A DNA stretch of 7,454 nucleotides from Alphaproteobacteria bacterium (GTDB lineage: Bacteria; Pseudomonadota; Alphaproteobacteria; Micavibrionales; Micavibrionaceae), in the NCBI GenBank assembly GCA_030432775.1, contig JAUILO010000120.1, positions 1-7,454 on the forward strand. The letters are read 5' to 3'. Positions 1 to 5,686 of the stretch are shown here, one piece after another. The translations under genes were made by a program, and so were the position numbers. The notes under the pieces were generated by a model, which was not told where the DNA came from, ran no database searches, and saw only the letters and a program-made list of their open reading frames with translations. How positions within the stretch are numbered: position 1 is the stretch's first letter; every line of letters begins with the position of its first letter.

Positions 1-1555
1 ACAGACCAGCTTTACTCTGGATACAAATGCCGAATGGGAATTGCCCTCATTTGAATTGTTACAGAAAGTTCCGGCGCAGGAAACAGATGAACAGCTTGAT
101 GAAGATGCACTGCGTAACAATGCAGAGATGCTACAGAATGTTCTGGCTGATTTTAACGTCGAAGGTGATATTGTCAGTATTCACCCAGGCCCTGTTGTTA
201 CATTATATGAATTCGAACCAGCCCCCGGTGTAAAAACATCCCGTATTATCGGTCTTAGCGATGATATTGCCCGTTCAATGGCGGCTATATCCGTACGGTG
301 TTCGGTTGTTCCGGGACGTAATGTTATTGGTATCGAACTCCCCAACAAGAAAAGACAAACAGTCTATATGCGCGAAATGCTTGAAATGCGCGAAGTACAA
401 AACCACGGCGCAAAGCTTCCACTTATACTGGGCAAGGATATTGGCGGTAAATCTGTTGTCGCCGACCTTGCAAAAATGCCCCATCTATTGATTGCGGGCA
501 CAACAGGTTCTGGTAAATCGGTGGCGGTTAACACGATGATCATGTCATTAATTTACAATCTGCCACCCGAGAAATGTCGTTTTATCATGATCGACCCGAA
601 GATGCTTGAGTTGTCGGTATATGATGATATTCCACATCTATTAACACCTGTAGTCACCGAACCGGGCAAGGCTATTGTGTCGCTTAAATGGGCGGTACAG
701 GAAATGGAAAACCGTTATCGCTCCATGTCCAAGCTCGGCGTTCGTAATATCGAAGGCTATAACGCCCGTCTGGCCGAGGCCGTAAAAAAAGGCGAAACCA
801 TCATGCATAAGGTTCAGACAGGCTTTGATCCGGATACCGGAAAACCTGTCTATGAAGAACTGGCAATGGATATGTCCGAACTGCCTTATATTGTGGTGAT
901 TGTCGATGAATTTGCCGATTTGATGCTTGTTGCGGGTAAAGATGTTGAAAACGCTATCCAGCGTCTGGCACAGATGGCGCGTGCGGCTGGTATTCACATG
1001 ATCATGGCAACACAGCGCCCATCTGTAGATGTTGTAACAGGTGTGGTCAAGGCCAACTTCCCAACACGTATTTCATTCTCCGTCACATCAAAAATCGATA
1101 GCCGCACGATTTTAGGTGAAGGCGGTGCCGAACAATTGCTTGGTATGGGTGACATGCTCTATATGGCGCCTGGCGGACGCATCAAACGTGTGCATGCACC
1201 ATTTGTTTCTGATGATGAAGTTGAACACGTGACAACATTCCTAAAAAATCAGGCCGAACCATCTTACATTAACGATGTTACCGACGGGAACTTTGGCGGT
1301 GATAGTGAAGTAATGGGCGCGTTATTCGGCGGTGACACCAGCGGCGGCGATAAAGTAGACGAGTTATATGACGAAGCCGTTGCACTTGTGGCCAGAGAGA
1401 GAAAGGCCTCAACCAGTTTTGTCCAGCGTCACCTACAGATAGGATATAACCGCGCGGCGCGTATTATCGAAGAAATGGAAAAGCAGGGAGTGATTGGTCC
1501 TGCAAACCATGTTGGTAAACGCGAAGTTCTGGTAAGCGATTATAGCGACGTGTAA
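1..1555 (+). CDS. ftsK: DNA translocase FtsK, C-terminal part (5' end outside window)
   Basis: Septal DNA pump that moves chromosome ends to dif during division. The frame is open from base 2, so the start lies upstream; 517 residues are visible, about two thirds of a usual FtsK. Seen in order: a beta/alpha motor domain with Walker A GTTGSGKS (bases 497-520), Walker B with VIVDEF (catalytic-type Asp-Glu at 905-910), the FtsK-typical stretch beginning MATQRPSVDVVTG (near 1006), then a low-complexity Gly/Asp linker (about 1290-1350) and a winged-helix gamma domain from about 1349 to the stop, with FVQRHLQIGYNRAARI, the part that reads KOPS sequences and contacts XerD in characterised relatives. 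The N-terminal membrane domain is not visible. The next gene is lolA, a common alphaproteobacterial neighbour. All motor and gamma motifs look intact; the truncation is only the window edge. Confidence 0.97.
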   Translation, partial: QTSFTLDTNAEWELPSFELLQKVPAQETDEQLDEDALRNNAEMLQNVLADFNVEGDIVSIHPGPVVTLYEFEPAPGVKTSRIIGLSDDIARSMAAISVRCSVVPGRNVIGIELPNKKRQTVYMREMLEMREVQNHGAKLPLILGKDIGGKSVVADLAKMPHLLIAGTTGSGKSVAVNTMIMSLIYNLPPEKCRFIMIDPKMLELSVYDDIPHLLTPVVTEPGKAIVSLKWAVQEMENRYRSMSKLGVRNIEGYNARLAEAVKKGETIMHKVQTGFDPDTGKPVYEELAMDMSELPYIVVIVDEFADLMLVAGKDVENAIQRLAQMARAAGIHMIMATQRPSVDVVTGVVKANFPTRISFSVTSKIDSRTILGEGGAEQLLGMGDMLYMAPGGRIKRVHAPFVSDDEVEHVTTFLKNQAEPSYINDVTDGNFGGDSEVMGALFGGDTSGGDKVDELYDEAVALVARERKASTSFVQRHLQIGYNRAARIIEEMEKQGVIGPANHVGKREVLVSDYSDV

Positions 1556-1622
1556 GGCTAACGCTAAACAATCCCTAACCAGCCACTTCACTATTAGGAA
1601 TTTCACATATAAACAAACAGCC

Positions 1623-1661
1623 AAAGCCGAGGCAATGCAGTATGAAAGCGGCTTTATTTTA
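1623..1661 (+). terminator. Possible weak intrinsic terminator after ftsK
   Basis: AAAGCCG (1623-1629) can pair with CGGCTTT (1649-1655), a 7-bp stem with a 19-nt loop, followed by ATTTTA. It lies 68 nt after the ftsK stop. The large loop and interrupted T-tract make it weak. A second CGGCTTT at 1689-1695, also followed by a T-rich run, can compete for the same left arm. Confidence 0.35.
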
Positions 1662-1699
1662 TAGTGATTGCGCACTATATATAACGAGCGGCTTTATTT
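1647..1699 (+). repeat. 13-bp direct repeat flanking a small hairpin in the ftsK-lolA spacer
   Basis: AGCGGCTTTATTT occurs at 1647-1659 and again, identical, at 1687-1699. Between the copies, TATAGTG (1660-1666) and CACTATA (1673-1679) form a 7-bp hairpin with a 6-nt loop. The repeats and inverted repeats are seen directly; any regulatory role is inference. Confidence 0.6.
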
Positions 1700-1703
1700 A
1701 TTT

Positions 1704-1728
1704 CTTATAATCAGAAGGCTTATAACAG
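1704..1728 (+). promoter_or_regulatory. Possible lolA -10 box inside a short direct repeat
   Basis: A perfect TATAAT lies at 1706-1711, 20 nt ahead of the lolA start, but no good -35 box sits 16-18 nt upstream. It is part of a near-repeat: CTTATAATCAG (1704-1714) and CTTATAACAG (1719-1728). AGAAGG (1713-1718) between them is the only ribosome-binding-like site for the ATG at 1732, 13 nt away, which is long. If the -10 is used, transcription would start at about 1718 and exclude that site, so both readings cannot hold together. Confidence 0.25.
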
Positions 1729-1731
1729 TTT

Positions 1732-2433
1732 ATGCGTATAAATATCATGAATAGATACATCACAGCTCACACATTTTTAGTTCTCTTCACGCTTGCTGTC
1801 GCCTTTGGCCTCACTGCATTTCCCGGCGCTGCGCGCGCTCAGGATAGTGCTAACAATAAAGAGACTGTTAGCACAGAGCGTGGTGATCCCATGCCGTATT
1901 CAGCCAGGAAAGCGGAGAATTACCTGCGCGGTTTAAAAACCGCCAAGGCAAACTTCATCCAAAGCACATCCAACGGCTTGCAGTTATTCGGAACATTTTA
2001 TCTGGATCGTCCTGGTAGACTGCGCTTTGAGTATGACGCGCTTGATGATTTTGTCGTTGCCGACGGTATCTTCATTTACTTCTATGATTCAGAGCTTGAA
2101 GAACAGACCAATGCACCAATTGGCCAGACCTTGGCTGATTTTCTTCTGCGCAAAGATTTACGCTTTAGCGGGGATGTAGAGGTTACATCAGTTCGCAAAG
2201 CAGATAACTTCATTCAAATCTCACTCGTACAGGCCGATGACCCGGGTGCCGGCACACTTATTCTCGGATTCATGGAAGAACCATTCCAGCTCTATAGATG
2301 GCAAATTATTGATGCAACAGGCGCACTCACCGAAGTCGAGCTTGTTAATTTGCAAACCGATATTAAACTGGATAGCAATTTATTCGTTTATAAAGATCCG
2401 AAAAAAGAAGTAGGTTCTAATTTCAACGAATAA
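1732..2433 (+). CDS. lolA: Outer-membrane lipoprotein carrier protein LolA
   Basis: Periplasmic chaperone that accepts lipoproteins from the LolCDE ABC transporter and ferries them to the outer membrane. The 233-residue product starts with a signal peptide: a short charged start, a hydrophobic core at about residues 13-30 and a probable signal peptidase I site after ARA (residue 36). The mature part is LolA-like: GTFYLDRPGRLRFEYD (residues 87-102) is the family hallmark and contains the Arg-rich RPGR strand near the lipid-binding cleft; later strands (VVADGIFIYFYD, about 108-119; LYRWQIIDATG, about 187-197) fit the half-barrel. Length is normal for a LolA with signal peptide. An in-frame ATG at 1747 would give a slightly shorter signal peptide (MNRYITAH) and is a credible alternative start; neither has a strong ribosome-binding site. 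It follows ftsK by 176 nt and may begin an operon with the reductase gene and recR. Confidence 0.93.
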   Translation: MRINIMNRYITAHTFLVLFTLAVAFGLTAFPGAARAQDSANNKETVSTERGDPMPYSARKAENYLRGLKTAKANFIQSTSNGLQLFGTFYLDRPGRLRFEYDALDDFVVADGIFIYFYDSELEEQTNAPIGQTLADFLLRKDLRFSGDVEVTSVRKADNFIQISLVQADDPGAGTLILGFMEEPFQLYRWQIIDATGALTEVELVNLQTDIKLDSNLFVYKDPKKEVGSNFNE

Positions 2434-2489
2434 GCCCCATACATAGATATAACCGAGCCGCAACTCCAAAGCCATTAAAGTCCAGATAT

Positions 2490-3185
2490 ATGCATGCAAC
2501 TATCATCTCCATAAAATCACCACAGGAAAATATCCGTGTTCTGCGACTGGTTCCGGCTGACCGTATGGAGTTCTTGGCCGGACAATATATACATATTCGC
2601 TTTAACGGCTTTCAGCTGCGCCCGTATTCTATTGCCAGCGCACCGCATCTTGATTATCTGGATATCCATATCAAATCAAATGGCGGCGAAGTGGGCGAAT
2701 TTATTATGAACAGCCTGTACACAGGTGACGTCATAGAAATTGATGGACCGTTCGGGGATATGACCTATAGCCACGTAACTGGTCAGGATATACAGCAAGC
2801 CGCGCCGTTAATTTTAATTGCTGGCGGACTTGGTATTACACCGATTAAATCAATCATCGATACAGCAATAGCACGCCGTTATGCAGGGGAAGTCAGTTTA
2901 TATTGGGGCACAGATAAAATCGAAGAACAATATCTGGCTGAGTATTTCAAGGCGCTGGAATCACATAATGATAACTTTAGTTTCCATGGCGTATATGGCA
3001 CGGCTATTGGCGCATATGCAGTAAAACATATCGGCAATCTGGACACAAACAGCGTCCAAAACCTAACGCAATTCTACCTTGCAGGGCCACCGCCCATGAT
3101 CACCGATACGGTGAATAGATTACAAGAGATAGGTGCAAAACCGCACTGTATCCATTATGATTCCTATGTCCCGCCTGCACAATGA
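2490..3185 (+). CDS. FAD/NAD(P)H oxidoreductase of the ferredoxin-NADP reductase superfamily (Fre-like flavin reductase)
   Basis: Probably a cytosolic enzyme moving electrons from NAD(P)H through flavin to an acceptor. The 231 residues hold the two-domain FNR core: an FAD-binding barrel with RPYS (44-47) for flavin, GGEVGEFI (65-72) and GPFGDM (86-91), then a nucleotide-binding domain with AGGLGITPIKS (111-121) and the AGPPPM motif (198-203) that packs near the nicotinamide. There is no Cys cluster for a 2Fe-2S domain and no oxygenase or globin fusion, so it is a stand-alone reductase about the size of E. coli Fre (NAD(P)H-flavin reductase). The C-terminus (YDSY, 223-226) supplies aromatic residues where relatives cover the isoalloxazine ring, which is inference. 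The physiological acceptor cannot be read from the sequence; alternatives are the reductase partner of an oxygenase or a CDP-glucoseen-reductase-like electron carrier. It lies 56 nt after lolA and 75 nt before recR. Confidence 0.85.
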   Translation: MHATIISIKSPQENIRVLRLVPADRMEFLAGQYIHIRFNGFQLRPYSIASAPHLDYLDIHIKSNGGEVGEFIMNSLYTGDVIEIDGPFGDMTYSHVTGQDIQQAAPLILIAGGLGITPIKSIIDTAIARRYAGEVSLYWGTDKIEEQYLAEYFKALESHNDNFSFHGVYGTAIGAYAVKHIGNLDTNSVQNLTQFYLAGPPPMITDTVNRLQEIGAKPHCIHYDSYVPPAQ

Positions 3186-3260
3186 AGAGTGCTGCGGGTA
3201 AAGAGTTTTATGAATAAAGACTTATACAAATAAAGACCGTTACAGATAAAGATCAGCATC
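3181..3260 (+). repeat. Five degenerate 16-bp tandem units ending exactly at the recR start codon
   Basis: The spacer splits without gaps into AATGAAGAGTGCTGCG (3181-3196), GGTAAAGAGTTTTATG (3197-3212), AATAAAGACTTATACA (3213-3228), AATAAAGACCGTTACA (3229-3244) and GATAAAGATCAGCATC (3245-3260). The core of each is close to RRTAAAGA. Units 3 and 4 match at 13 of 16 bases; the outer units are more diverged. The first overlaps the stop codon of the reductase gene. The AAAGA of the last unit (3248-3252) is 8 nt before the recR ATG and is the only Shine-Dalgarno-like site, so each unit carries a potential ribosome-binding core. Origin by slippage duplication is inference. Confidence 0.7.
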
Positions 3261-3863
3261 ATGAATGAAGATAGTGCATTAGATAGTCTGGTGAAGGCCA
3301 TTGCAAAATTGCCCGGTCTTGGCCCGCGCTCGGCGCGCCGTATCTCGTTACAACTTCTAACCAATAAAGAAAGTGTGATGGACCCGCTTATTCGCGCGCT
3401 CACCCATGCGAAAGAACAAATGAAAATTTGCCATAGCTGCGGAAATCTTGATGTAAATGATCCCTGCTATATCTGCACAAGCGAACGTCGCGATAATACC
3501 CAGATGTGTGTTCTGGCTGATGTTGCCTCACTTTGGGCGGTTGAGCGTACAAAGATTTTCAAAGGGCGCTACCACATTTTGGGCGGTGTTTTATCCGCGC
3601 TTGATGGTATTGGCCCCGAAGACCTTAAAATCGGTCATTTGGTCGAGCGTATACACACCCAGCAGCCTGCGGAAATTATTCTGGCGCTTAGTGCCACTGT
3701 TGATGGCCAGGCTACCGCTCATTACCTGATGGACCGTATAGAAGAGCTACCCTATGATATAAAAATCACGCGCCTTGCCCATGGCGTGCCTATAGGCGGG
3801 GAGCTTGATTATCTGGATGAAGGCACGATTGTCACCGCCATTCAATCCCGCAGCGCCGTATAA
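3261..3863 (+). CDS. recR: Recombination mediator protein RecR
   Basis: RecR works with RecF/RecO to load RecA on SSB-coated single-stranded gaps during DNA repair. The 200-residue product is full length. Seen in order: a helix-hairpin-helix segment KLPGLGPRSARR (16-27); a four-Cys zinc finger with Cys57, Cys60, Cys69 and Cys72 (CHSC, CYIC); a Toprim domain opening at MCVLADVASLWAVE (82-95), with LDGIGPEDL (114-122) in the middle; and the conserved C-terminal HGVPIGGELDYLDEGT (174-189) that forms Walker-B-like and ring contacts in characterised RecR. The start at 3261 gives the normal N-terminus. In many bacteria recR follows dnaX and ybaB; here it follows a flavin reductase gene, so it is separated from that operon. 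No strong terminator follows; the next gene converges from the opposite strand 51 nt on. Confidence 0.97.
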   Translation: MNEDSALDSLVKAIAKLPGLGPRSARRISLQLLTNKESVMDPLIRALTHAKEQMKICHSCGNLDVNDPCYICTSERRDNTQMCVLADVASLWAVERTKIFKGRYHILGGVLSALDGIGPEDLKIGHLVERIHTQQPAEIILALSATVDGQATAHYLMDRIEELPYDIKITRLAHGVPIGGELDYLDEGTIVTAIQSRSAV

Positions 3864-3884
3864 TCTTTATCAGTCTAGGGCTGC

Positions 3885-3912
3885 CAATAGCCTTCTGCGC
3901 GCTCGCCTATTG
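3885..3912. repeat. Inverted repeat between the convergent recR and phage-like genes
   Basis: CAATAG (3885-3890) and CTATTG (3907-3912) are perfect complements around a 16-nt loop rich in GCGC. The element sits in the 51-nt gap where two genes end facing each other, so it could act as a bidirectional 3' end. Neither side has a clean T-tract, so termination is only a guess. Confidence 0.3.
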
Positions 3913-3914
3913 CT

Positions 3915-4250
3915 CTACTCCTTTTCAGAAATATAAATCACGCCGCCCGTGCTGACCGCGAGTGCGGATAGATGTGTATATTGGCCGACCTTATCGCCGC
4001 CAATGGCAAAGTCATAATAAATATTTGCTGGAAAATAATGATCGCTACTTGTTGCCGTCACACTATCATCGCCGAATGCCAGATAGACTGGCTCGGTTGC
4101 AAAAACGCTAATCACACGCGTTCCTTCATCAAAGCCCGTGGCATTGCGCGCGGCGCTGGCCGAGCTATTAACAACATGCGCCTTCCCTGGCTTAAGGCGA
4201 ATGGCTGGAACCGGGTTACCATCCACGTCTTGTGGTAAAAATATGGTCAT
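3915..4250 (-). CDS. Small protein resembling tailed-phage structural accessory proteins
   Basis: Function unknown. The 111-residue product has no signal peptide or membrane segment and reads as alternating beta strands: polar N-terminus (MTIFLPQDVDG), HVVNSSASAARNA (25-37), RVISVFATEPVYLAFGDDSVTATSSDHYFPANI (45-77, given here as motif range), THLSALAVSTGGVIYISEKE at the end. The pattern 'hydrophobic strand, xLAFGDDSVTATSSDHYFPA, then THLSALA...GGxIYISE' is like small beta-sandwich proteins often encoded in phage head/tail modules; that resemblance is from memory of the pattern, not a search. The start at 4250 is chosen because AAGGAG lies 7 nt upstream; an ATG nine codons earlier would place that site inside the gene. 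No other phage gene is near. It lies downstream of a possible leader/sRNA unit (4321-4466) that may control it. Confidence 0.7.
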   Translation of the reverse strand: MTIFLPQDVDGNPVPAIRLKPGKAHVVNSSASAARNATGFDEGTRVISVFATEPVYLAFGDDSVTATSSDHYFPANIYYDFAIGGDKVGQYTHLSALAVSTGGVIYISEKE

Positions 4251-4257
4251 TAAACTA

Positions 4258-4263
4258 CTCCTT
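4258..4263 (-). promoter_or_regulatory. Ribosome-binding site fixing the start of the phage-like gene
   Basis: On the - strand this reads AAGGAG, 7 nt before the ATG at 4250. It is the best Shine-Dalgarno site in the window and argues against the longer start at 4277, which lacks such a site. Confidence 0.8.
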
Positions 4264-4315
4264 TTTCTTGATTTCAAAATTTAAAAAAATGTGAGTTTCG
4301 AAGAAGATAAACAAT

Positions 4316-4364
4316 AAAAAAACCCGCTTCCACGGCGGCAAGGAACAGCCAATGGAAACGGGTT
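4316..4364 (-). terminator. Intrinsic terminator without a protein gene directly upstream
   Basis: Arms AACCCG (4321-4326) / CGGGTT (4359-4364) and TTCCA (4328-4332) / TGGAA (4353-4357), separated by one C-A mismatch, give an 11-bp stem with a 20-nt loop that contains a further GGC/GCC pairing. On the - strand the stem is followed by seven Ts (4322-4316). The T-tract is only on that strand, so it stops leftward transcription. Confidence 0.75.
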
Positions 4365-4428
4365 GCCTGCATCATAGCCAGATAACAACGACAGGCGCTG
4401 CGCTGATTACAGATACAGTTCTTCTCTT
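4321..4428 (-). ncRNA. Candidate small RNA or attenuator leader
   Basis: An independent - strand transcript of about 108 nt is suggested by a TTGACA box upstream (4461-4466) and a complete intrinsic terminator at its 3' end (4321-4364), while the neighbouring 322-residue gene has its own strong terminator at 4490-4517. The body can fold: GCCTG and CAGGC (about 30 nt apart on the - strand, near 4366-4397) make a 5-bp stem preceding the terminator. No known riboswitch or sRNA family was recognised. Two readings remain: a free-standing sRNA, or a 5' leader whose terminator controls read-through into the phage-like gene, whose ATG lies 66 nt past the end of the U-tract. A 33-codon ORF (4274-4375) runs through the terminator but has no ribosome-binding site. 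Confidence 0.4.
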
Positions 4429-4434
4429 TTCCTG

Positions 4435-4466
4435 ATCATATTGTTCTTGTTTTGTTCTTTTGTCAA
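4435..4466 (-). promoter_or_regulatory. Candidate promoter of the sRNA/leader unit
   Basis: On the - strand a perfect TTGACA (4466-4461) is followed by TATGAT (4440-4435), five of six to the -10 consensus. The spacing is 20 nt, longer than the usual 16-18, which lowers confidence. CAATAT would give a 17-nt spacer but matches the -10 poorly. The element lies just beyond the terminator of the 322-residue gene, so it would start a new transcript at about 4428. Confidence 0.45.
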
Positions 4467-4482
4467 TATTTAAATGCAAAAT

Positions 4483-4517
4483 AAAAAAACAAGGCCCCCG
4501 GACGCCGGAGGGCCTTG
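4483..4517 (-). terminator. Strong intrinsic terminator of the 322-residue protein gene
   Basis: CAAGGCCC plus CCGG pair with CCGG and GGGCCTTG around an ACG loop (4490-4517): a 12-bp GC-rich stem with one bulged A. On the - strand it is followed by seven Ts (4489-4483), 26 nt after the stop codon at 4544. The + strand side has CTTTT, so it could also work in the other direction. Confidence 0.9.
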
Positions 4518-4543
4518 CTTTTAAATAACTATCAAAAGAGCGA

Positions 4544-5512
4544 TTAACGCGGACCCGGAGCAGGTTTGTTTACACGCTGTGGAAGTATTTCAACTTCTTC
4601 AGCTGGAATAACCGACTCTTCATGTTCGTCAATAATCTCATCAAAACTTTCACCAGCCGCAGGATTAATGTCTTCTGGTGTAAGCTCTTCTGCTGCTGGT
4701 TCCTGATTAAACTGCAAATACAATGTCGCGCCTTCAGGAAGCTGGTCTTGCGTATATGCCTGTATTTCCTTGCCTTCGTAACCCTCTGGCTCGACAACCT
4801 CAACAGGGTTCGGCCAAAATGCTCTTTCCGAAGCATTAAAGGTTGCTCTGACTGTATCTGGAAAACCCAAAGTCATACTTTTGGCTGCATCCAGATACTG
4901 GCTACCGAATAAAGCCATAGATGCCGCTAATGCTGCGCCAAGATATGTACCGTTATTGCGGCCCGCCTTTGTATCGCTGATGTCAGAGAATCTGCGTCTG
5001 TGACCAAAGATCGATTGCAGAAATTTTGAATTATTTACAGTTTCCGTACGTGACAAACCGTCTTTTGTACCGGCCCAGACAATAGTCGCTTCGGTAAAAA
5101 CAAAACGCAAACCAGCAGTCAGCGGATACGATGCGGCAACCATCAGCGGATAGTTAATCTCACGCGGAATATCAGCACCAGTTGTTGCCGATATTCCTTC
5201 GGCAATGCCGATACCAATCGCAGATGGAATAATTGTATATGCACCAACAGCAACCTTATTTTTCCAAAGGTGTGATAGTACACCGCCAACGCCTTTTGTG
5301 AATTTGCTACCAATTTTCTGACGCCAGTTTTGGTCATCAATTGCCTTGGCAGCAACAGCATCAGAAATATCCTGATTTGTATCATCAGGGTTTATCTGGT
5401 CTTCATCTTCGGCTTCAAGATGCTCAGCTTCAATTTCTGCTGCTTCTACTGATGGGTCTGACCCACCTTCATGTTCCATGCCAGCTAGATAATTTTCACG
5501 GCCGTCACTCAT
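4544..5512 (-). CDS. Hypothetical acidic membrane protein
   Basis: I do not recognise a family for this 322-residue protein. It has three parts. Residues 1-60 are strongly acidic and low in complexity (Glu/Asp/Ala, for example at 22-44), with no signal peptide. Residues 62-215 carry basic patches (WRQKIGSK, HLWKNK, HRRRFSD) and three likely membrane segments at about 86-106, 120-141 and 188-208, with a polar loop between the second and third. Residues 215-322 are acidic again and Pro/Glu rich, ending in PAPGPR. The basic segments next to the first and third helices suggest cytoplasmic placement of those flanks; topology is inference. The start is supported by AGAGGA (5521-5526) 8 nt upstream. 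It is a single-gene unit: tandem promoter-like boxes upstream and a strong terminator behind. Confidence 0.8.
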   Translation of the reverse strand: MSDGRENYLAGMEHEGGSDPSVEAAEIEAEHLEAEDEDQINPDDTNQDISDAVAAKAIDDQNWRQKIGSKFTKGVGGVLSHLWKNKVAVGAYTIIPSAIGIGIAEGISATTGADIPREINYPLMVAASYPLTAGLRFVFTEATIVWAGTKDGLSRTETVNNSKFLQSIFGHRRRFSDISDTKAGRNNGTYLGAALAASMALFGSQYLDAAKSMTLGFPDTVRATFNASERAFWPNPVEVVEPEGYEGKEIQAYTQDQLPEGATLYLQFNQEPAAEELTPEDINPAAGESFDEIIDEHEESVIPAEEVEILPQRVNKPAPGPR

Positions 5513-5553
5513 ATTTAAATTCCTCTACTATAAAATATTACAAAATCGCCAAA

Positions 5554-5600
5554 TTTACTTATGACAAGTTCTATAGCAGTTGATTTTACGTATGACAAGT
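5554..5600 (-). repeat. Duplicated 16-bp element carrying -35-like boxes
   Basis: TTTACTTATGACAAGT (5554-5569) and TTTACGTATGACAAGT (5585-5600) differ at one base and are 31 bp apart, about three helix turns. Read on the - strand, each contains TTGTCA. They could be tandem promoters or two binding sites for one regulator on the same face of the DNA. Confidence 0.7.
5570..5598 (-). promoter_or_regulatory. Candidate promoter of the 322-residue membrane protein gene
   Basis: On the - strand TTGTCA (5598-5593) and TATAGA (5575-5570) are separated by 17 nt, the preferred distance. The start of transcription would be about 50 nt upstream of the ATG at 5512. The second TTGTCA (5567-5562) has only a weak -10 partner (TGTAAT at 19 nt). 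Confidence 0.5.
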
Positions 5601-5610
5601 CCCGCACGCC

Positions 5611-5628
5611 TAATTGTTTCATCAATTA
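5611..5628. promoter_or_regulatory. Dyad-symmetric site upstream of the 322-residue gene promoter
   Basis: TAATTG (5611-5616) and CAATTA (5623-5628) form a perfect inverted repeat with a 6-nt centre, 12 nt upstream of the distal -35 box. The size fits a dimeric regulator site. It is not a terminator, since no T-tract follows on either strand in the right position. AT-rich dyads can occur by chance. Confidence 0.3.
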
Positions 5629-5686
5629 AGAAAAAGCATTAAAATTACAATGGCTATAAAATGGCCATAAAAAGAGCTTAAATGGC

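Noticed and set aside
41..43. TTG as start codon of the FtsK protein
   Set aside because: The frame is open and FtsK-like upstream to base 2, and the membrane domain is missing, so the true start is outside the window.
641..997. 118-codon open frame on the - strand
   Set aside because: It is antisense to the FtsK motor domain, whose motifs are unmistakable; the opposite frame is a by-product of codon use.
1660..1679. TATAGTG/CACTATA hairpin as the ftsK terminator
   Set aside because: Short AT-rich stem with no T-tract after it; the neighbouring AAAGCCG/CGGCTTT stem is a better, though still weak, candidate.
3181..3260. CRISPR-like array in the recR spacer
   Set aside because: The units are contiguous, 16 bp and degenerate, with no unique spacers and no cas genes.
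4251..4277. Longer start (ATG at 4277) for the phage-like gene, adding nine basic residues
   Set aside because: It would put the AAGGAG site at 4258-4263 inside the coding region; that site is ideally spaced for the ATG at 4250.
4622..4912. 96-codon + strand frame and similar frames inside the 322-residue gene
   Set aside because: They are antisense or shifted within a gene that has its own ribosome-binding site and terminator; no ribosome-binding site supports them.
5641..5686. Terminator of the porin-like gene from the repeated GCCAT/ATGGC segments
   Set aside because: Only 5-bp AT-rich pairings are possible among three copies of ATGGC, and the T-run after them is interrupted.
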